From positions 4,030,001 to 4,094,000 of the forward strand of contig NZ_CP147776.1 of assembly GCF_037300705.1 (NCBI RefSeq): a stretch of DNA of 64,000 nucleotides. The letters are read 5' to 3'. The translations under genes and the position numbers were made by a program. Of this stretch, positions 47,666 to 56,866 are shown piece by piece. The notes beneath the pieces were generated by a model. It saw nothing but the letters and a program-made list of their open reading frames with translations, ran no database searches and was not told the origin of the DNA. Every line of letters begins with the position of its first letter. Position 1 is the stretch's first letter. This DNA is from Massilia sp. W12 (lineage in GTDB: Bacteria; Pseudomonadota; Gammaproteobacteria; Burkholderiales; Burkholderiaceae_D).

Positions 47666-48190
47666 TTACCATTGCCGCCAAATGGAAAACAACAGCAGGG
47701 TAAAGAAAGCCGCCAGAATGTCATCAAACATCACCCCGAAACCGCCTTTGAAACGCTGTTCAAACTGGCGGATCGGCGGCGGCTTGCTCATATCAAACAC
47801 GCGGAACCAAAACACCGCCCAGAATTGCAGCTGCCACGGGGCCGGGTGCAGCATGGCCAACACCAGCCAGATCGCAACGATTTCATCCCACACCATGGCG
47901 CCATGATCAGCTACGCCCAAATCCCGCCCGGTGCGCTCACAAGCCCAGATGCCGATTAAAAAAGCGGCCAAACAAACGATGAGCCAATTCAAGGGCGTGA
48001 AAAACGCCGGCCAGCGCTGGGTGAACATGGCGAACGTCAGCCAGCCGAACAAAGTGCCCACCGTGCCCGGCATGATGGGCGATAAACCGCTGCCAAAACC
48101 GAGCGCCAATAAATGACTCAAGCGGCTGTACATAAACAGCGCGCCGGGTTGCACGCGTCCAGCTTCTACCTGATGCAAATGCGTTTTCAT
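47666..48190 (-). CDS. pgpA: Phosphatidylglycerophosphatase A
   Basis: A 174-residue membrane phosphatase that makes phosphatidylglycerol from its phosphate. GSGLSPIMPGTVGTLFGW is the family N-terminal block, and DHGAMVWDEIVAIWLVL holds the catalytic acidic residues. Four hydrophobic segments are seen. Its start overlaps the thiL stop by four bases, indicating coupled translation. Confidence 0.95.
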   Translation of the reverse strand: MKTHLHQVEAGRVQPGALFMYSRLSHLLALGFGSGLSPIMPGTVGTLFGWLTFAMFTQRWPAFFTPLNWLIVCLAAFLIGIWACERTGRDLGVADHGAMVWDEIVAIWLVLAMLHPAPWQLQFWAVFWFRVFDMSKPPPIRQFEQRFKGGFGVMFDDILAAFFTLLLFSIWRQW

Positions 48191-49164
48191 GAAGTGCGGA
48201 AATGGTCAAAAGAATTCAGCTGTAACGATAATGGCAGGCCTTGCGGGTCCAGCACTTGCAAACCGCGCCCCGGCACAATCTCACCGATGCAGTGCAGCGC
48301 CAGATCCAGCTCGCGCCCGATCTGGCGCACCCTGGCCTGCTGTGCAGGCGGCGCACAAAAGCATAATTCATAATCATCGCCGCCGCTCAGCATATATTCC
48401 AGGCGGCGCGCAGCGTCACAAGACGCCAGGGCCGGGCCAGCCGGCAACGCCTCAGCATGCAGCTGCGCCGCCACCCCGGAAGCCTGCAGAATATGCCCCA
48501 AATCGCCCGCCAAGCCATCAGAAATATCCAGCGCAGCGCTCGCCACGCCGCGCAAAGCCTGTCCCAATGCCAGACGCGGCGCCGGCAGATGCAAGCGCGC
48601 ACAAGCCGCCTCACGCCAAGCCGGATCAGCATCCGGCAGCGCCTCGCCCGACAACCAGGCCAAGCCCAACCGCGCCTCGCCCAAGCTGCCGGAAACCCAG
48701 ACTTGATCGCCGGCTTTAGCCCCATCGCGCCGCAAAGCCGCCTGTGGCGGCAAGCTGCCAAACACCGTAATGCAGATATTCAGCGGGCCGCGCGTGGTGT
48801 CGCCGCCAATCAAAGCGCAATCAGCTTCCCGCGCCAGACGCAACAGCCCGGCGGAAAAAGCGGCCAGCCAAGCCTCATCCGCCGCCGGTAAAGCCAGCGC
48901 CAGGGTAAAGCCGAGCGGGCGCGCGCCCATCGCCGCCAGATCCGACAAATTCACCGCCAGCGCCTTGTGTCCCAGCATGAAAGGATCAGCGCCGGCAAAG
49001 AAGTGCCGGTCTTCCACCAGCATATCGCTGGAAATCGCCAACACCTCGCCCGGCGGCAGACGCAACAGGGCGCAATCATCGCCCGGCCCCAATAGCGTGT
49101 GCGCGCCCGGATGGGCGCGCGCAGGCTGCGCGAAATAGCGCGCGATCAAATCAAATTCCGACAT
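48187..49164 (-). CDS. thiL: Thiamine-monophosphate kinase
   Basis: A 325-residue AIRS-family kinase that makes thiamine diphosphate from the monophosphate. GPGDDCALLRLPPGEVLAISSDMLVEDRHF is the nucleotide/Mg site and AVNLSDLAAMGARPLGF the core signature. ALDISDGLAGDLGHIL and GGDDYELCF follow. It overlaps pgpA and starts 14 bases after the rubredoxin reductase gene, so it may belong to a longer transcript. Confidence 0.96.
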   Translation of the reverse strand: MSEFDLIARYFAQPARAHPGAHTLLGPGDDCALLRLPPGEVLAISSDMLVEDRHFFAGADPFMLGHKALAVNLSDLAAMGARPLGFTLALALPAADEAWLAAFSAGLLRLAREADCALIGGDTTRGPLNICITVFGSLPPQAALRRDGAKAGDQVWVSGSLGEARLGLAWLSGEALPDADPAWREAACARLHLPAPRLALGQALRGVASAALDISDGLAGDLGHILQASGVAAQLHAEALPAGPALASCDAARRLEYMLSGGDDYELCFCAPPAQQARVRQIGRELDLALHCIGEIVPGRGLQVLDPQGLPLSLQLNSFDHFRTS

Positions 49165-49178
49165 CGGGGCCAGCGCCT

Positions 49179-50348
49179 TTATGCTTGAAACGCCTGACCG
49201 ATTTCCGCCACCAGGCGATTGCGCAAAGCCGGCTCTTGCGGGCCGACGCCAATCCCGCGCACCACCCCGGCGGCATCCACAAAACGCGCCACTTGCCGCC
49301 CTTCCAGCCCGGCGTCATGCCACTCGCCAGGCGTACCGGCAGGGGCCGGGGCCAGCGCCAGGGGATAACTGGGCGTTTTCACGATCACCGGCATGTTTTT
49401 ATGCTCAATCGCCGTCAATTCACCGCACAAAGACTTGGCGATAGCGCGCGCCGCCGCCATGATCGGCGCCACATATGGCAGCACTTGCGAAGTCTCGCCG
49501 ATCTGATATTCAGCACAGTCGCCCAGCGCAAACACATCTGCATCCGAGGTGCGGCCATAGGCATCGACACAAATCCCGCGCCCGCAACGCAGACCGGCGG
49601 CTTGCGCCAGTGCGATTTGCGGGCGCAAGCCGACTGCCGACAAGAGCAGATCCGCAGACAAACTCTGGCCATCGGCTAAGCGCAAGAGATAGCCCTCGCC
49701 CTGCTTTTCCACACTCTGCGCCGCACCCTGGTAAAACTGCACGCCACGCCCCTCCAGCGCGCTGCGCAAACCCTGCGACAAACCGGGCGAAGCGAGCAAA
49801 GCCATGGGGCGCGGATTCAAATCCACCAGGCTGACTTGATGCCCGGCCCCGCTCATATCGTCGGCAAATTCACAGCCGATCAGACCAGCTCCCAAAATCG
49901 CCACTTTTTGCCCGGCGCGCGCATCCAAACGGGCGCGGAAAGCGGCGTAATCGCGGATATCATTCACCGACATCACATCCGCCGCAGCATCGCCCTGCAA
50001 AGGAATGCGGATAGGCTGGGCGCCAAGCGCCAGCACCAGTTTGCTGTAAGTGAAATTGCCGCGATTGGTCTGGATTTGATGGGCGGCGCAGTCAATTGCC
50101 GCAATCTGCGTATGCGCCAACACCTCAGCCTGAGTCTGGGCGGCGATCTGCTCTTTTTGCTGTGTCACCAATTGCGCAGCGGTTTTATTCTGCGCCAGCG
50201 CATTCGACAGCATGGGCTTGGAATAAAACACGCCATCATCGGCGCACACCACTAAGAGCGGGCTGTCTTTATCCAATTTGCGCCATTCGCGCGCCACCGT
50301 CCAGGCCGCCATACCGGCGCCGGCGATGATGATGGGAGGAGTGCTCAT
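49179..50348 (-). CDS. NAD(P)H:rubredoxin reductase-type FAD oxidoreductase
   Basis: A 389-residue FAD/NAD-linked oxidoreductase with a first Rossmann motif IIIAGAGMAAWTVARE, a second (NAD) motif VAILGAGLIGCEFADDM and the FAD-closing DVFALGDCAEY. The layout is that of rubredoxin-NAD reductases. The assignment is strengthened by the rubredoxin gene directly upstream (56-base gap). It would pass electrons from NAD(P)H to rubredoxin and then to rubrerythrin. Confidence 0.9.
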   Translation of the reverse strand: MSTPPIIIAGAGMAAWTVAREWRKLDKDSPLLVVCADDGVFYSKPMLSNALAQNKTAAQLVTQQKEQIAAQTQAEVLAHTQIAAIDCAAHQIQTNRGNFTYSKLVLALGAQPIRIPLQGDAAADVMSVNDIRDYAAFRARLDARAGQKVAILGAGLIGCEFADDMSGAGHQVSLVDLNPRPMALLASPGLSQGLRSALEGRGVQFYQGAAQSVEKQGEGYLLRLADGQSLSADLLLSAVGLRPQIALAQAAGLRCGRGICVDAYGRTSDADVFALGDCAEYQIGETSQVLPYVAPIMAAARAIAKSLCGELTAIEHKNMPVIVKTPSYPLALAPAPAGTPGEWHDAGLEGRQVARFVDAAGVVRGIGVGPQEPALRNRLVAEIGQAFQA

Positions 50349-50404
50349 GCTTCACCTGAAAAAGAAAAGGCAAGCCGCGCACGGCTTGCCGGGAGAGTGA
50401 AAAA

Positions 50405-50569
50405 TCAGATTTCCACCATTTCAAAATCGCTCTTGGACACGCCGCAATCCGGGCAAGTCCAGGAATCCGGCACATCGGCCCATTTGGTGCCGGCAGGAAT
50501 GCCCTCATCCGGCAAACCCAACGCTTCGTCATAGATAAAGGCGCAAATCACACATTGATATTTTTTCAT
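50405..50569 (-). CDS. Rubredoxin
   Basis: A 54-residue rubredoxin with both CxxC pairs (YQCVICAFIYDEALG and WTCPDCGVSKSDFE) binding one iron. The start at MKKYQC matches the family; the frame is open 36 codons upstream by chance. It carries electrons between the reductase downstream and, probably, the rubrerythrin upstream. Confidence 0.97.
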   Translation of the reverse strand: MKKYQCVICAFIYDEALGLPDEGIPAGTKWADVPDSWTCPDCGVSKSDFEMVEI

Positions 50570-50707
50570 GGTATTTCTCACTTGGCTGAAGATGAATTCT
50601 GGCTGGGCCGGGCGGCTTGCGCGCCGGCAAGGTGGCGCTTCCTGCGGCTTTTGATTGCCGGGCAGAAAAGCCGCCATTGTATCCCAGCCGCTTAACTTTG
50701 GCTGATT

Positions 50708-51205
50708 TCAGGCTGCCTTGCTTTGCAGGGTATCCAGCACACTTTGGTAGTGCGCGGCATGACGCTGCTCAACCCGGGTCAAGGCTGCGAAACGCTTGGC
50801 GGCGGTTTGCAAAGTCTTTTGGAAACGTTCCGCATGCTCGCGCGATTCGGCGATTTGCTCATCGTATTCGGCCACGGCGGCGGCATTGCCTTCCTGCTCG
50901 GCTAAGTGGCGGAACTTGGGATACATCTCGGTGTATTCATGCGTTTCGCCGGCAATCGCCAATTCCAGCGCGCGCTGCGGCGTCATTTGGCTCTTGGGGA
51001 ACAGCAGATCGAGGTGGCCGAAAGCATGCATCACTTCCTGGTCAGCGGTTTCTTCAAACACCCGCGCCACCTCCTCCGCCCCGGCTTCGCGCGCCAGCTT
51101 GGCGAAGTAGCGGTATTTGATATGCGCCATCGACTCGCCGGCAAAAGCGGCTTCCAGATTGCTGATGGTCACAGAGGCTTGGGTGGTTTGCGTATCTTGG
51201 CTCAT
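50708..51205 (-). CDS. Rubrerythrin-family di-iron protein
   Basis: A 165-residue ferritin-like four-helix protein. Di-iron ligands are visible in AFAGESMAHIKYRYF, FEETADQEVMHAFGH, GETHEYTEMYPKF and VEQRHAAHY. There is no C-terminal rubredoxin domain, so the separate rubredoxin encoded next could be its donor. Such proteins reduce hydrogen peroxide. It is first in the rubrerythrin-rubredoxin-reductase set, all on the minus strand. Confidence 0.93.
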   Translation of the reverse strand: MSQDTQTTQASVTISNLEAAFAGESMAHIKYRYFAKLAREAGAEEVARVFEETADQEVMHAFGHLDLLFPKSQMTPQRALELAIAGETHEYTEMYPKFRHLAEQEGNAAAVAEYDEQIAESREHAERFQKTLQTAAKRFAALTRVEQRHAAHYQSVLDTLQSKAA

Positions 51206-51373
51206 GGCTTTCTCCTTGGCTGGGTTGTTTGATTGATTGCGTCAATCACTATGGAGAGAATCATAGCCAGAATGCGAAAATAAATAAAATTGATTGATTA
51301 AAACAAATCAATAGCCTACACCTACCATTATCACGCACCCGCCCTGCCCCGAAGCCTGCCAACAGCGCGCAAC

Positions 51374-52216
51374 TCACTCCCCCTGCCAGAATAAGGGCGG
51401 GTAGAAGCGCTCCGGCACAGGCGTGAACTGCATGCCACGCCGCCAGGCGAGCCGGCAAATCGCCGTCCCTAAAACATCGAAACAATCCCGGCCTGCACCA
51501 CCATAGCCCCATAAGGCATCGTCTTTGCGGGAGCGTTGCCGACGCGCAAAAGCATCAGCGCGGCTCTGCAACTGTTGAGAAAACAGCGCGCCATCTCCCG
51601 CCACCAATGCAGCAAGCAGATGTTCATAGCCAAATGCAAATTCTGTCTTTTTGAATTGAAGCCGCTTCGTCTCATACCCAGACAAGCAAGCCTTGCTGTA
51701 TTGCCCGCAGGCGCAGTAATACAACTGCCACACCAGGAATGGCAATTGGCAATCCTGGTCAGTCGCTTGAAACAATTCAGTGTGCATGCAAGCGGCGTAA
51801 TCCGCCGTCAGCCGTTCAAACTGCCCAGCCAGAATAAAGCACAGCAAGCGCTCCAGCTCGCCGCTCATAGTGAGCAATTGACCATTCCATGGCGCCTGTG
51901 TGGACACGCCTTGCTGCAACAAGTTTGCAATTTCACTGAACGAAGGCGCAGACAACAAGGCAGGATAGGCAAAGTGATGTTCAGCGGCATGCGGATCGCC
52001 ATCTGTCACCGCACTGATTTGGCCCAACCGCAAACTGCACTTAGCCACACTGTTAAGCGTAAAAAGCCCGGTCGCCAGCGCCCCTTTGCCGATTAAAATC
52101 TCGCGCGTTTCCGGCCAACTGTTCACATCATTCTGCCGCCATTCCAGATCCCGCTTCACCCTTGCCTGGCGGAAGGTTGCCAATTGCCCATCGTCTTCTG
52201 AATTATCTGATCGCAT
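51374..52216 (-). CDS. Uncharacterised protein, possibly immunity-type (Imm49-like)
   Basis: About 280 residues with no signal peptide or membrane segment. The sequence looks all-helical (LLQQGVSTQAPWNGQLLTMSGELERLLCFILAG; FGYEHLLAALVAGDGALFSQQL) and ends FDVLGTAICRLAWRRGMQF followed by PERFYPPLFW. The closing pattern, a helix with LA-RRG and a proline-rich end, recalls Imm49-type immunity proteins, but that is a weak impression. The start may be the GTG at 52222 or the ATG at 52216. It is divergent from zorA with 233 bases between. No toxin gene is seen next to it. Confidence 0.55.
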   Translation of the reverse strand: MRSDNSEDDGQLATFRQARVKRDLEWRQNDVNSWPETREILIGKGALATGLFTLNSVAKCSLRLGQISAVTDGDPHAAEHHFAYPALLSAPSFSEIANLLQQGVSTQAPWNGQLLTMSGELERLLCFILAGQFERLTADYAACMHTELFQATDQDCQLPFLVWQLYYCACGQYSKACLSGYETKRLQFKKTEFAFGYEHLLAALVAGDGALFSQQLQSRADAFARRQRSRKDDALWGYGGAGRDCFDVLGTAICRLAWRRGMQFTPVPERFYPPLFWQGE

Positions 52217-52455
52217 ATGCACGGGCGCTAACGCCTTCCATTATGAAAAGCAAAGCGTAACACTGCTACTGTTTTGGCGGCAACATTCCAACATCGTGCG
52301 CCAGGGTGGGCATGTTCACCGCTGCGCTGATACGCATAATGCGCAGCTTCCCCGCTACTACTGGCGATGTTACTATATACTCATTCTCGCTCTCAAAATG
52401 TTAAGGCGCACATCCAACCTGCGCGACAGTAGCACCGTACGATAAAGGAATAATA

Positions 52456-54525
52456 GTGACTGTATTGCTTAACTTAATTGAACGGCTGATGTCAGCCCAC
52501 CCCTACATCACTTGGATATTATTGCTGTTCCTATTCCTCTTCTGCGCCTTTTTCCTTGTGCCAGGCATTCTCCACTATCTCCGCCTGTGCAAAATTATTA
52601 AGAATATCAGCGCCATCAATGAAGAACCACCAAATTTAAAAGCATTCTCGTCTTTATTTAATACTGATCCATCGTTGCTTCATCTATGGTCGGAATACAA
52701 AGAATCTTTACACCTGCAATATAAAGATGAGAACGGCATGAGTAAAGTGGCGCAAGTACGCGCCACCTTGCCTGCAGAAATGTTTTTCAATAAACAATAC
52801 GTGGTGGACAGCCGGCTGCACACAGAGTTTTTTAAGCATCTGCCCGGTCTCTTTACCGGCATTGGCATTATTGGCACTTTTGGGGGCTTAATCCAAGGCC
52901 TGGCTGCATTTAAAGTCAGTGAAAATGCCGCTACTGTACGCGAAAGTTTGGAAACATTGATGAAATCAGTCGGTGAAGCCTTTGTGGTTTCTGCCATGGC
53001 CATCTTCCTGGCAATGTTGGCGACTGTTCTCGAGAAATGGCTGCTGGCAGCACTGTACAAAAAAACAGAGGAAATTGCGCACGCCATCGACAAATGTTTT
53101 GAAAGCGGCGTTGGCGAAGAATATTTATCGCAATTAGTCAAATCCTCTGCGGAATCAGCAACGCAAGCCAAGATCTTGAAAGATGCTCTGGTAAAAGATT
53201 TGCGCGATCTGTTGACTGAAGTAACGCAAGCACAAATTGCGGCGCACAAAGAACAACAGTCGAGTGTGATTGACAGCATTTTACGCTCGTCACACGAACA
53301 ACTGGCGGCAGCCCGGCAAAATAATCAAGCGCTGGGCGAGTCCATTGCAAACAGCATTCAAAACAGCCTGAAGGAACCACTGGAAGCCATTGCCAACACC
53401 GTCAAAATCGCCAGTGGCGATCACAGCGCAAATACCAGCCGCATGCTACAAGATGTAATGGCCAGTTTCAGCCAACGCTTACAAGATTTATTTGGCGGCC
53501 AAATCGCAGGCTTGAGCGAACTGAATCAGCAAACTGCCAGGAGCGTGCAAGATGCGGTCAGCACTTTACAAACGCTGGTGGCGAAAATCGAAGAAACGAC
53601 TCTGCGCTCTGGTGATGCGATGGCGCAACGCATGGCAGAAGCATTGGAAAACATGGAAGCACGACAAGCTGCCATGCAAACGCAGTCAGCCGCATTTATT
53701 GATCAAATCCGGCAATTGGTGGCGCAGTCACAGTCCAAGACCCAAGAAAAATTACAAGACACACTGACGACTATCGGCGCACAGATGGGCGATATGCTGC
53801 AAGCGCTCAACACCAAGCAAGAGCAAGCTTTTGCCCATAACGAAGCGCGCGAAAAGGTCTTAAATGCGCGCAGCGACATTGCTGTCAGCAAGATCAGCGA
53901 ATCTGTCACTGAGGTTGTCAACAAAATCGGCGCCGCTTCTGAATTAATGGCCAAGAGCGTGGGCAGCTTAAGTCAAGCAAGCACCAGCTCAATCGACAAA
54001 ATGCAAACCAGCGCTGAAGTGCTGAACAATGCCGCGCGCAATTTCGCCCATGCTGGCGATCGGGTTTCCGGCGTCATGAACCAAAGCGTAACGGTGGCAG
54101 ATAAGCTGAGCGAAGCAGCTGGCGGCTTGAGCGTTGGCGCCACAAGCATACAAGATGTGCTGAAAGATTACCGCCAGCAACGTGAAATGATGCTGGAATT
54201 GATGCAGCAACTGCGCGCCACGGTGGAAGGCGCACGCAAAGAAGCTGCGCTGACAGACGATGTACTCAGGCGCATAGAAACGTCGGCGGCACGCTTGGCC
54301 GATGCACAAATGCAGGCGGATGAATATCTTGATGGGGTCAGCAATGTGCTGGCGGAATCACACGAGGCATTCGCCACCGAAGTCAGGCGCACATTGGACA
54401 AGGCGAACAGCGAATTTCACAACAAGCTGACAAGCGCAGTCGGTATGCTTTCGTCTTCGGTCAGCGAGCTGGAAACAGTGTTGTCCACCATGAGTCCGAA
54501 CCCGGTGCAACGGAGCCGCACATGA
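52456..54525 (+). CDS. zorA: Zorya anti-phage system protein ZorA (MotA-like with long tail)
   Basis: A 689-residue membrane protein starting at GTG, with AAGGA six bases before it. TM1 is at about 18-38. A MotA/ExbB-like core follows, with helices at about 131-155 (LPGLFTGIGIIGTFGGLI) and 175-198. After about residue 230 the rest is a long helical, Gln/Ala-rich coiled tail, the feature that separates ZorA from flagellar MotA and ExbB. In Zorya, a ZorA5-ZorB2 proton-driven motor in the inner membrane senses phage entry and signals through the cytoplasmic tail. The stop overlaps zorB (ATGA). Confidence 0.93.
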   Translation: MTVLLNLIERLMSAHPYITWILLLFLFLFCAFFLVPGILHYLRLCKIIKNISAINEEPPNLKAFSSLFNTDPSLLHLWSEYKESLHLQYKDENGMSKVAQVRATLPAEMFFNKQYVVDSRLHTEFFKHLPGLFTGIGIIGTFGGLIQGLAAFKVSENAATVRESLETLMKSVGEAFVVSAMAIFLAMLATVLEKWLLAALYKKTEEIAHAIDKCFESGVGEEYLSQLVKSSAESATQAKILKDALVKDLRDLLTEVTQAQIAAHKEQQSSVIDSILRSSHEQLAAARQNNQALGESIANSIQNSLKEPLEAIANTVKIASGDHSANTSRMLQDVMASFSQRLQDLFGGQIAGLSELNQQTARSVQDAVSTLQTLVAKIEETTLRSGDAMAQRMAEALENMEARQAAMQTQSAAFIDQIRQLVAQSQSKTQEKLQDTLTTIGAQMGDMLQALNTKQEQAFAHNEAREKVLNARSDIAVSKISESVTEVVNKIGAASELMAKSVGSLSQASTSSIDKMQTSAEVLNNAARNFAHAGDRVSGVMNQSVTVADKLSEAAGGLSVGATSIQDVLKDYRQQREMMLELMQQLRATVEGARKEAALTDDVLRRIETSAARLADAQMQADEYLDGVSNVLAESHEAFATEVRRTLDKANSEFHNKLTSAVGMLSSSVSELETVLSTMSPNPVQRSRT

Positions 54526-55232
54526 TAGGCGCCAAAATCATTTTCAAACGCGGCGCACAAGATGAGGCGGAAAAACCATTTTGGATTTCATTTGCCGACT
54601 TGATGACAGCCTTGATGGTCTTGTTTCTGGTCGTGATGGGCGTCGCGCTTCTTGCCGTGACAAAACATGTGAGTGAACGCGAAAAGAAAGAGCAACAGCA
54701 TCGGCGCGATATCGAATTGATTTTGAATCGCTTTGAACAGGCGACACAAGGCCACCCTGGCGTCAAGCTGGATCGTGCGCGCAGCGTGATCGACTTTGGC
54801 GATCGCGCCCGTTTTGCACTTGGCAAATACAATCTCACGCCAGAGCAGGAAGCCGTATTGCGCAAATTTGTACCTGAAATCCTGCAATTAGCCAACGATG
54901 ATCTCGGCAAGCGCGTGCTCAAACGGATTGTGGTTGAAGGCTACACCGACAAAACCGGCTCCTATCTGAGCAATTTGCATCTGAGCCTGCAACGCAGCCA
55001 GCGCGTGCTGTGCACGATGTTCGCCGATCGTGGCGAGCACTTGCTGAACGAATCGCAAAAGGAAGATGTGCGCAGCCTGTTTTTAGTCGGGGGCTATTCT
55101 TTCAACGCGGCAAAAGAAACCGACGAGCAAAGCCGGCGGGTGGAAATGCGGATTGAATTTTTAGGTCTGGCGGAGCAGCGCCCGCCAGCTCCTGCGCAAG
55201 CAGGCAATTTTGGCGTTTGTGCACTGCAATGA
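54522..55232 (+). CDS. zorB: Zorya anti-phage system protein ZorB (MotB/OmpA-like)
   Basis: A 236-residue stator-type protein. A single N-terminal membrane helix (about 20-45, PFWISFADLMTALMVLFLVV) carries Asp26, the expected proton-binding residue. The periplasmic part has an OmpA-like peptidoglycan-binding fold (about 120-225; RIVVEGYTDKTGSYLSNLHLSLQRSQRV). Start and stop both overlap neighbours by four bases, tying it to zorA and zorC. Confidence 0.93.
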   Translation: MIGAKIIFKRGAQDEAEKPFWISFADLMTALMVLFLVVMGVALLAVTKHVSEREKKEQQHRRDIELILNRFEQATQGHPGVKLDRARSVIDFGDRARFALGKYNLTPEQEAVLRKFVPEILQLANDDLGKRVLKRIVVEGYTDKTGSYLSNLHLSLQRSQRVLCTMFADRGEHLLNESQKEDVRSLFLVGGYSFNAAKETDEQSRRVEMRIEFLGLAEQRPPAPAQAGNFGVCALQ

Positions 55233-56866
55233 AGCCGCTTGCACGTCTGGCCAACCTGCTGCGCCCGCCCGCGCAACAAGAGAAATGGCAGCTTCCCCCT
55301 TGCCGCGCCATGGATCAGCTTTTGCAGGAGATGGAAAACCGCCTGCGCAACAGGGTAATCAAACCACCCGGCGCAGATATGCGGCTGGATGCTGTGCGCC
55401 GTTTTTGGGAAAGCGCGGAAGTGAAGTCTTTCCGCGATGCTTATCTCTTATCATGGAGCCTGGAGCAAAGACCATGGCCAAACAGCGCCTGTATCATGGA
55501 AGATCGCAGCCGCTTGCAAGGCTTGCTGGATGGCGTTGATCAGTGGCGCGCCGAGCCTCGGCAATACCGGCGCTGCTATCTGGGCTTAAGCAAAGGCTAT
55601 TTCACCTACGATGGCCCAAGCCAGGCGGCTGATTCGGCCGCACTGCGCAACTGGCGCCTCTTGCGCGACTATTTGCAGCGGAATAATCCCAGGATTCAGT
55701 GCGCAACACACAATCCCGCATGGGTTGAATACGCACAACAGCATCGCCATGTATTCAGCGACACGCCATGTGCGCCCTACGTGGAAACGCTGCTGCGCGG
55801 CGACACCAGCATCATCGAAGCGCTCTGCCAACAATTGCACATCAATCAAGCCTCATGGTTTTTGCGTGAATTGGTATTAGCGCAAGTAGAAGGCGCGACC
55901 CGCTTAAGCAATGCGCAATTCCTGCCATTGCTGCCCCGTTTGCTCGATTTATTACGCAAAAATGAAGTCTTACGCGACCGTGGCATGATCGCGCTTTTAG
56001 ATCGCTATGCTGAAATTGAACAATCTCCCCTGCACCAGGATTTACGCGACTGTGCAATTGCATGGTGGGGCAATCCCTGGCTGCCATCGAATAAAACACG
56101 CTGGGGCGGAGTACAAGCGGCGGCGCGTGAAATGGTGGCGAGTTGGCTAAAGCTTGAATTCATTGAAACATTTTTCACCAAGCTGGCGGAAGATGGATTG
56201 AGCGATGCGCGGCGTATGAATTTCTGGAAGCGCTATGTGAATGCCATCGACCATATCGAATTCGCACTCGGTTCAAGCGCGCGCAACGCAAAAGATGCCG
56301 ATATGGTGCTGCTTCGCAAAAAAATGCATGGCATTGTCGCCCACCTGGATCACTCCACAAACAATGCCTTCATCATGCATATGGGGCGGCTGGTGGCGGT
56401 CGAATTCAGCGCCACAGGCAATGCGTTTTACGCCTACGATGCGGGGCGCGAACTTCCCTTCAACACCAAGCAAATCCTGAGCTTGCCTGTGAATGCAGAG
56501 AATTCTCTCAAGGACAAAGGAAAATGCATTATCAAAGAAAGTCATACCGATGGCCGTCTGTCCCATGACAAATGGGAAACACGATTTGAAGCCAGGCTGC
56601 GTCAAGAGTTTGACCTCACACCAAGCCGCGCCTTATCCACAACCCAGCTAAGCGCAGGCGGCCTGCGCCGACAAGCTGCGCCCCTCTACAGCCGCGCTGC
56701 GCTTATCCAGTTTGTCCAACAGCATCACTTAGAAATACGCGATATGACAGCCTCAGGCGGCAATCTTTGGGTGGTGGCTGATGACAGCCAAGCCAGTATT
56801 TCTCATGTGCTCAAAAGCTGGGGCTTTCAATATCGTTCCGGCAAAGGCTGGTGGAGACAAGCATGA
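55229..56866 (+). CDS. zorC: Zorya type I protein ZorC (EH-signature protein)
   Basis: A 545-residue soluble protein, assigned from order and character. It is mostly helical, with a KRYVNAIDHIEFALGS stretch followed by LLRKKMHGIVAHLDHSTNNAFIMHMGRLVAVEFSATGNAFYAY, as in the EH-signature ZorC family. ZorC is the type I effector component reported to bind DNA. The ATG at 55229 overlaps the zorB stop (ATGA); an upstream in-frame start at 55217 is less likely. The stop overlaps zorD. Confidence 0.88.
   Translation: MKPLARLANLLRPPAQQEKWQLPPCRAMDQLLQEMENRLRNRVIKPPGADMRLDAVRRFWESAEVKSFRDAYLLSWSLEQRPWPNSACIMEDRSRLQGLLDGVDQWRAEPRQYRRCYLGLSKGYFTYDGPSQAADSAALRNWRLLRDYLQRNNPRIQCATHNPAWVEYAQQHRHVFSDTPCAPYVETLLRGDTSIIEALCQQLHINQASWFLRELVLAQVEGATRLSNAQFLPLLPRLLDLLRKNEVLRDRGMIALLDRYAEIEQSPLHQDLRDCAIAWWGNPWLPSNKTRWGGVQAAAREMVASWLKLEFIETFFTKLAEDGLSDARRMNFWKRYVNAIDHIEFALGSSARNAKDADMVLLRKKMHGIVAHLDHSTNNAFIMHMGRLVAVEFSATGNAFYAYDAGRELPFNTKQILSLPVNAENSLKDKGKCIIKESHTDGRLSHDKWETRFEARLRQEFDLTPSRALSTTQLSAGGLRRQAAPLYSRAALIQFVQQHHLEIRDMTASGGNLWVVADDSQASISHVLKSWGFQYRSGKGWWRQA

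Noticed and set aside
52456-55232. Flagellar motor or TonB energiser (MotAB/ExbBD)
   Set aside because: ZorA has a long cytoplasmic tail, and zorC and zorD follow in the same coupled operon; no flagellar or TonB genes are near.
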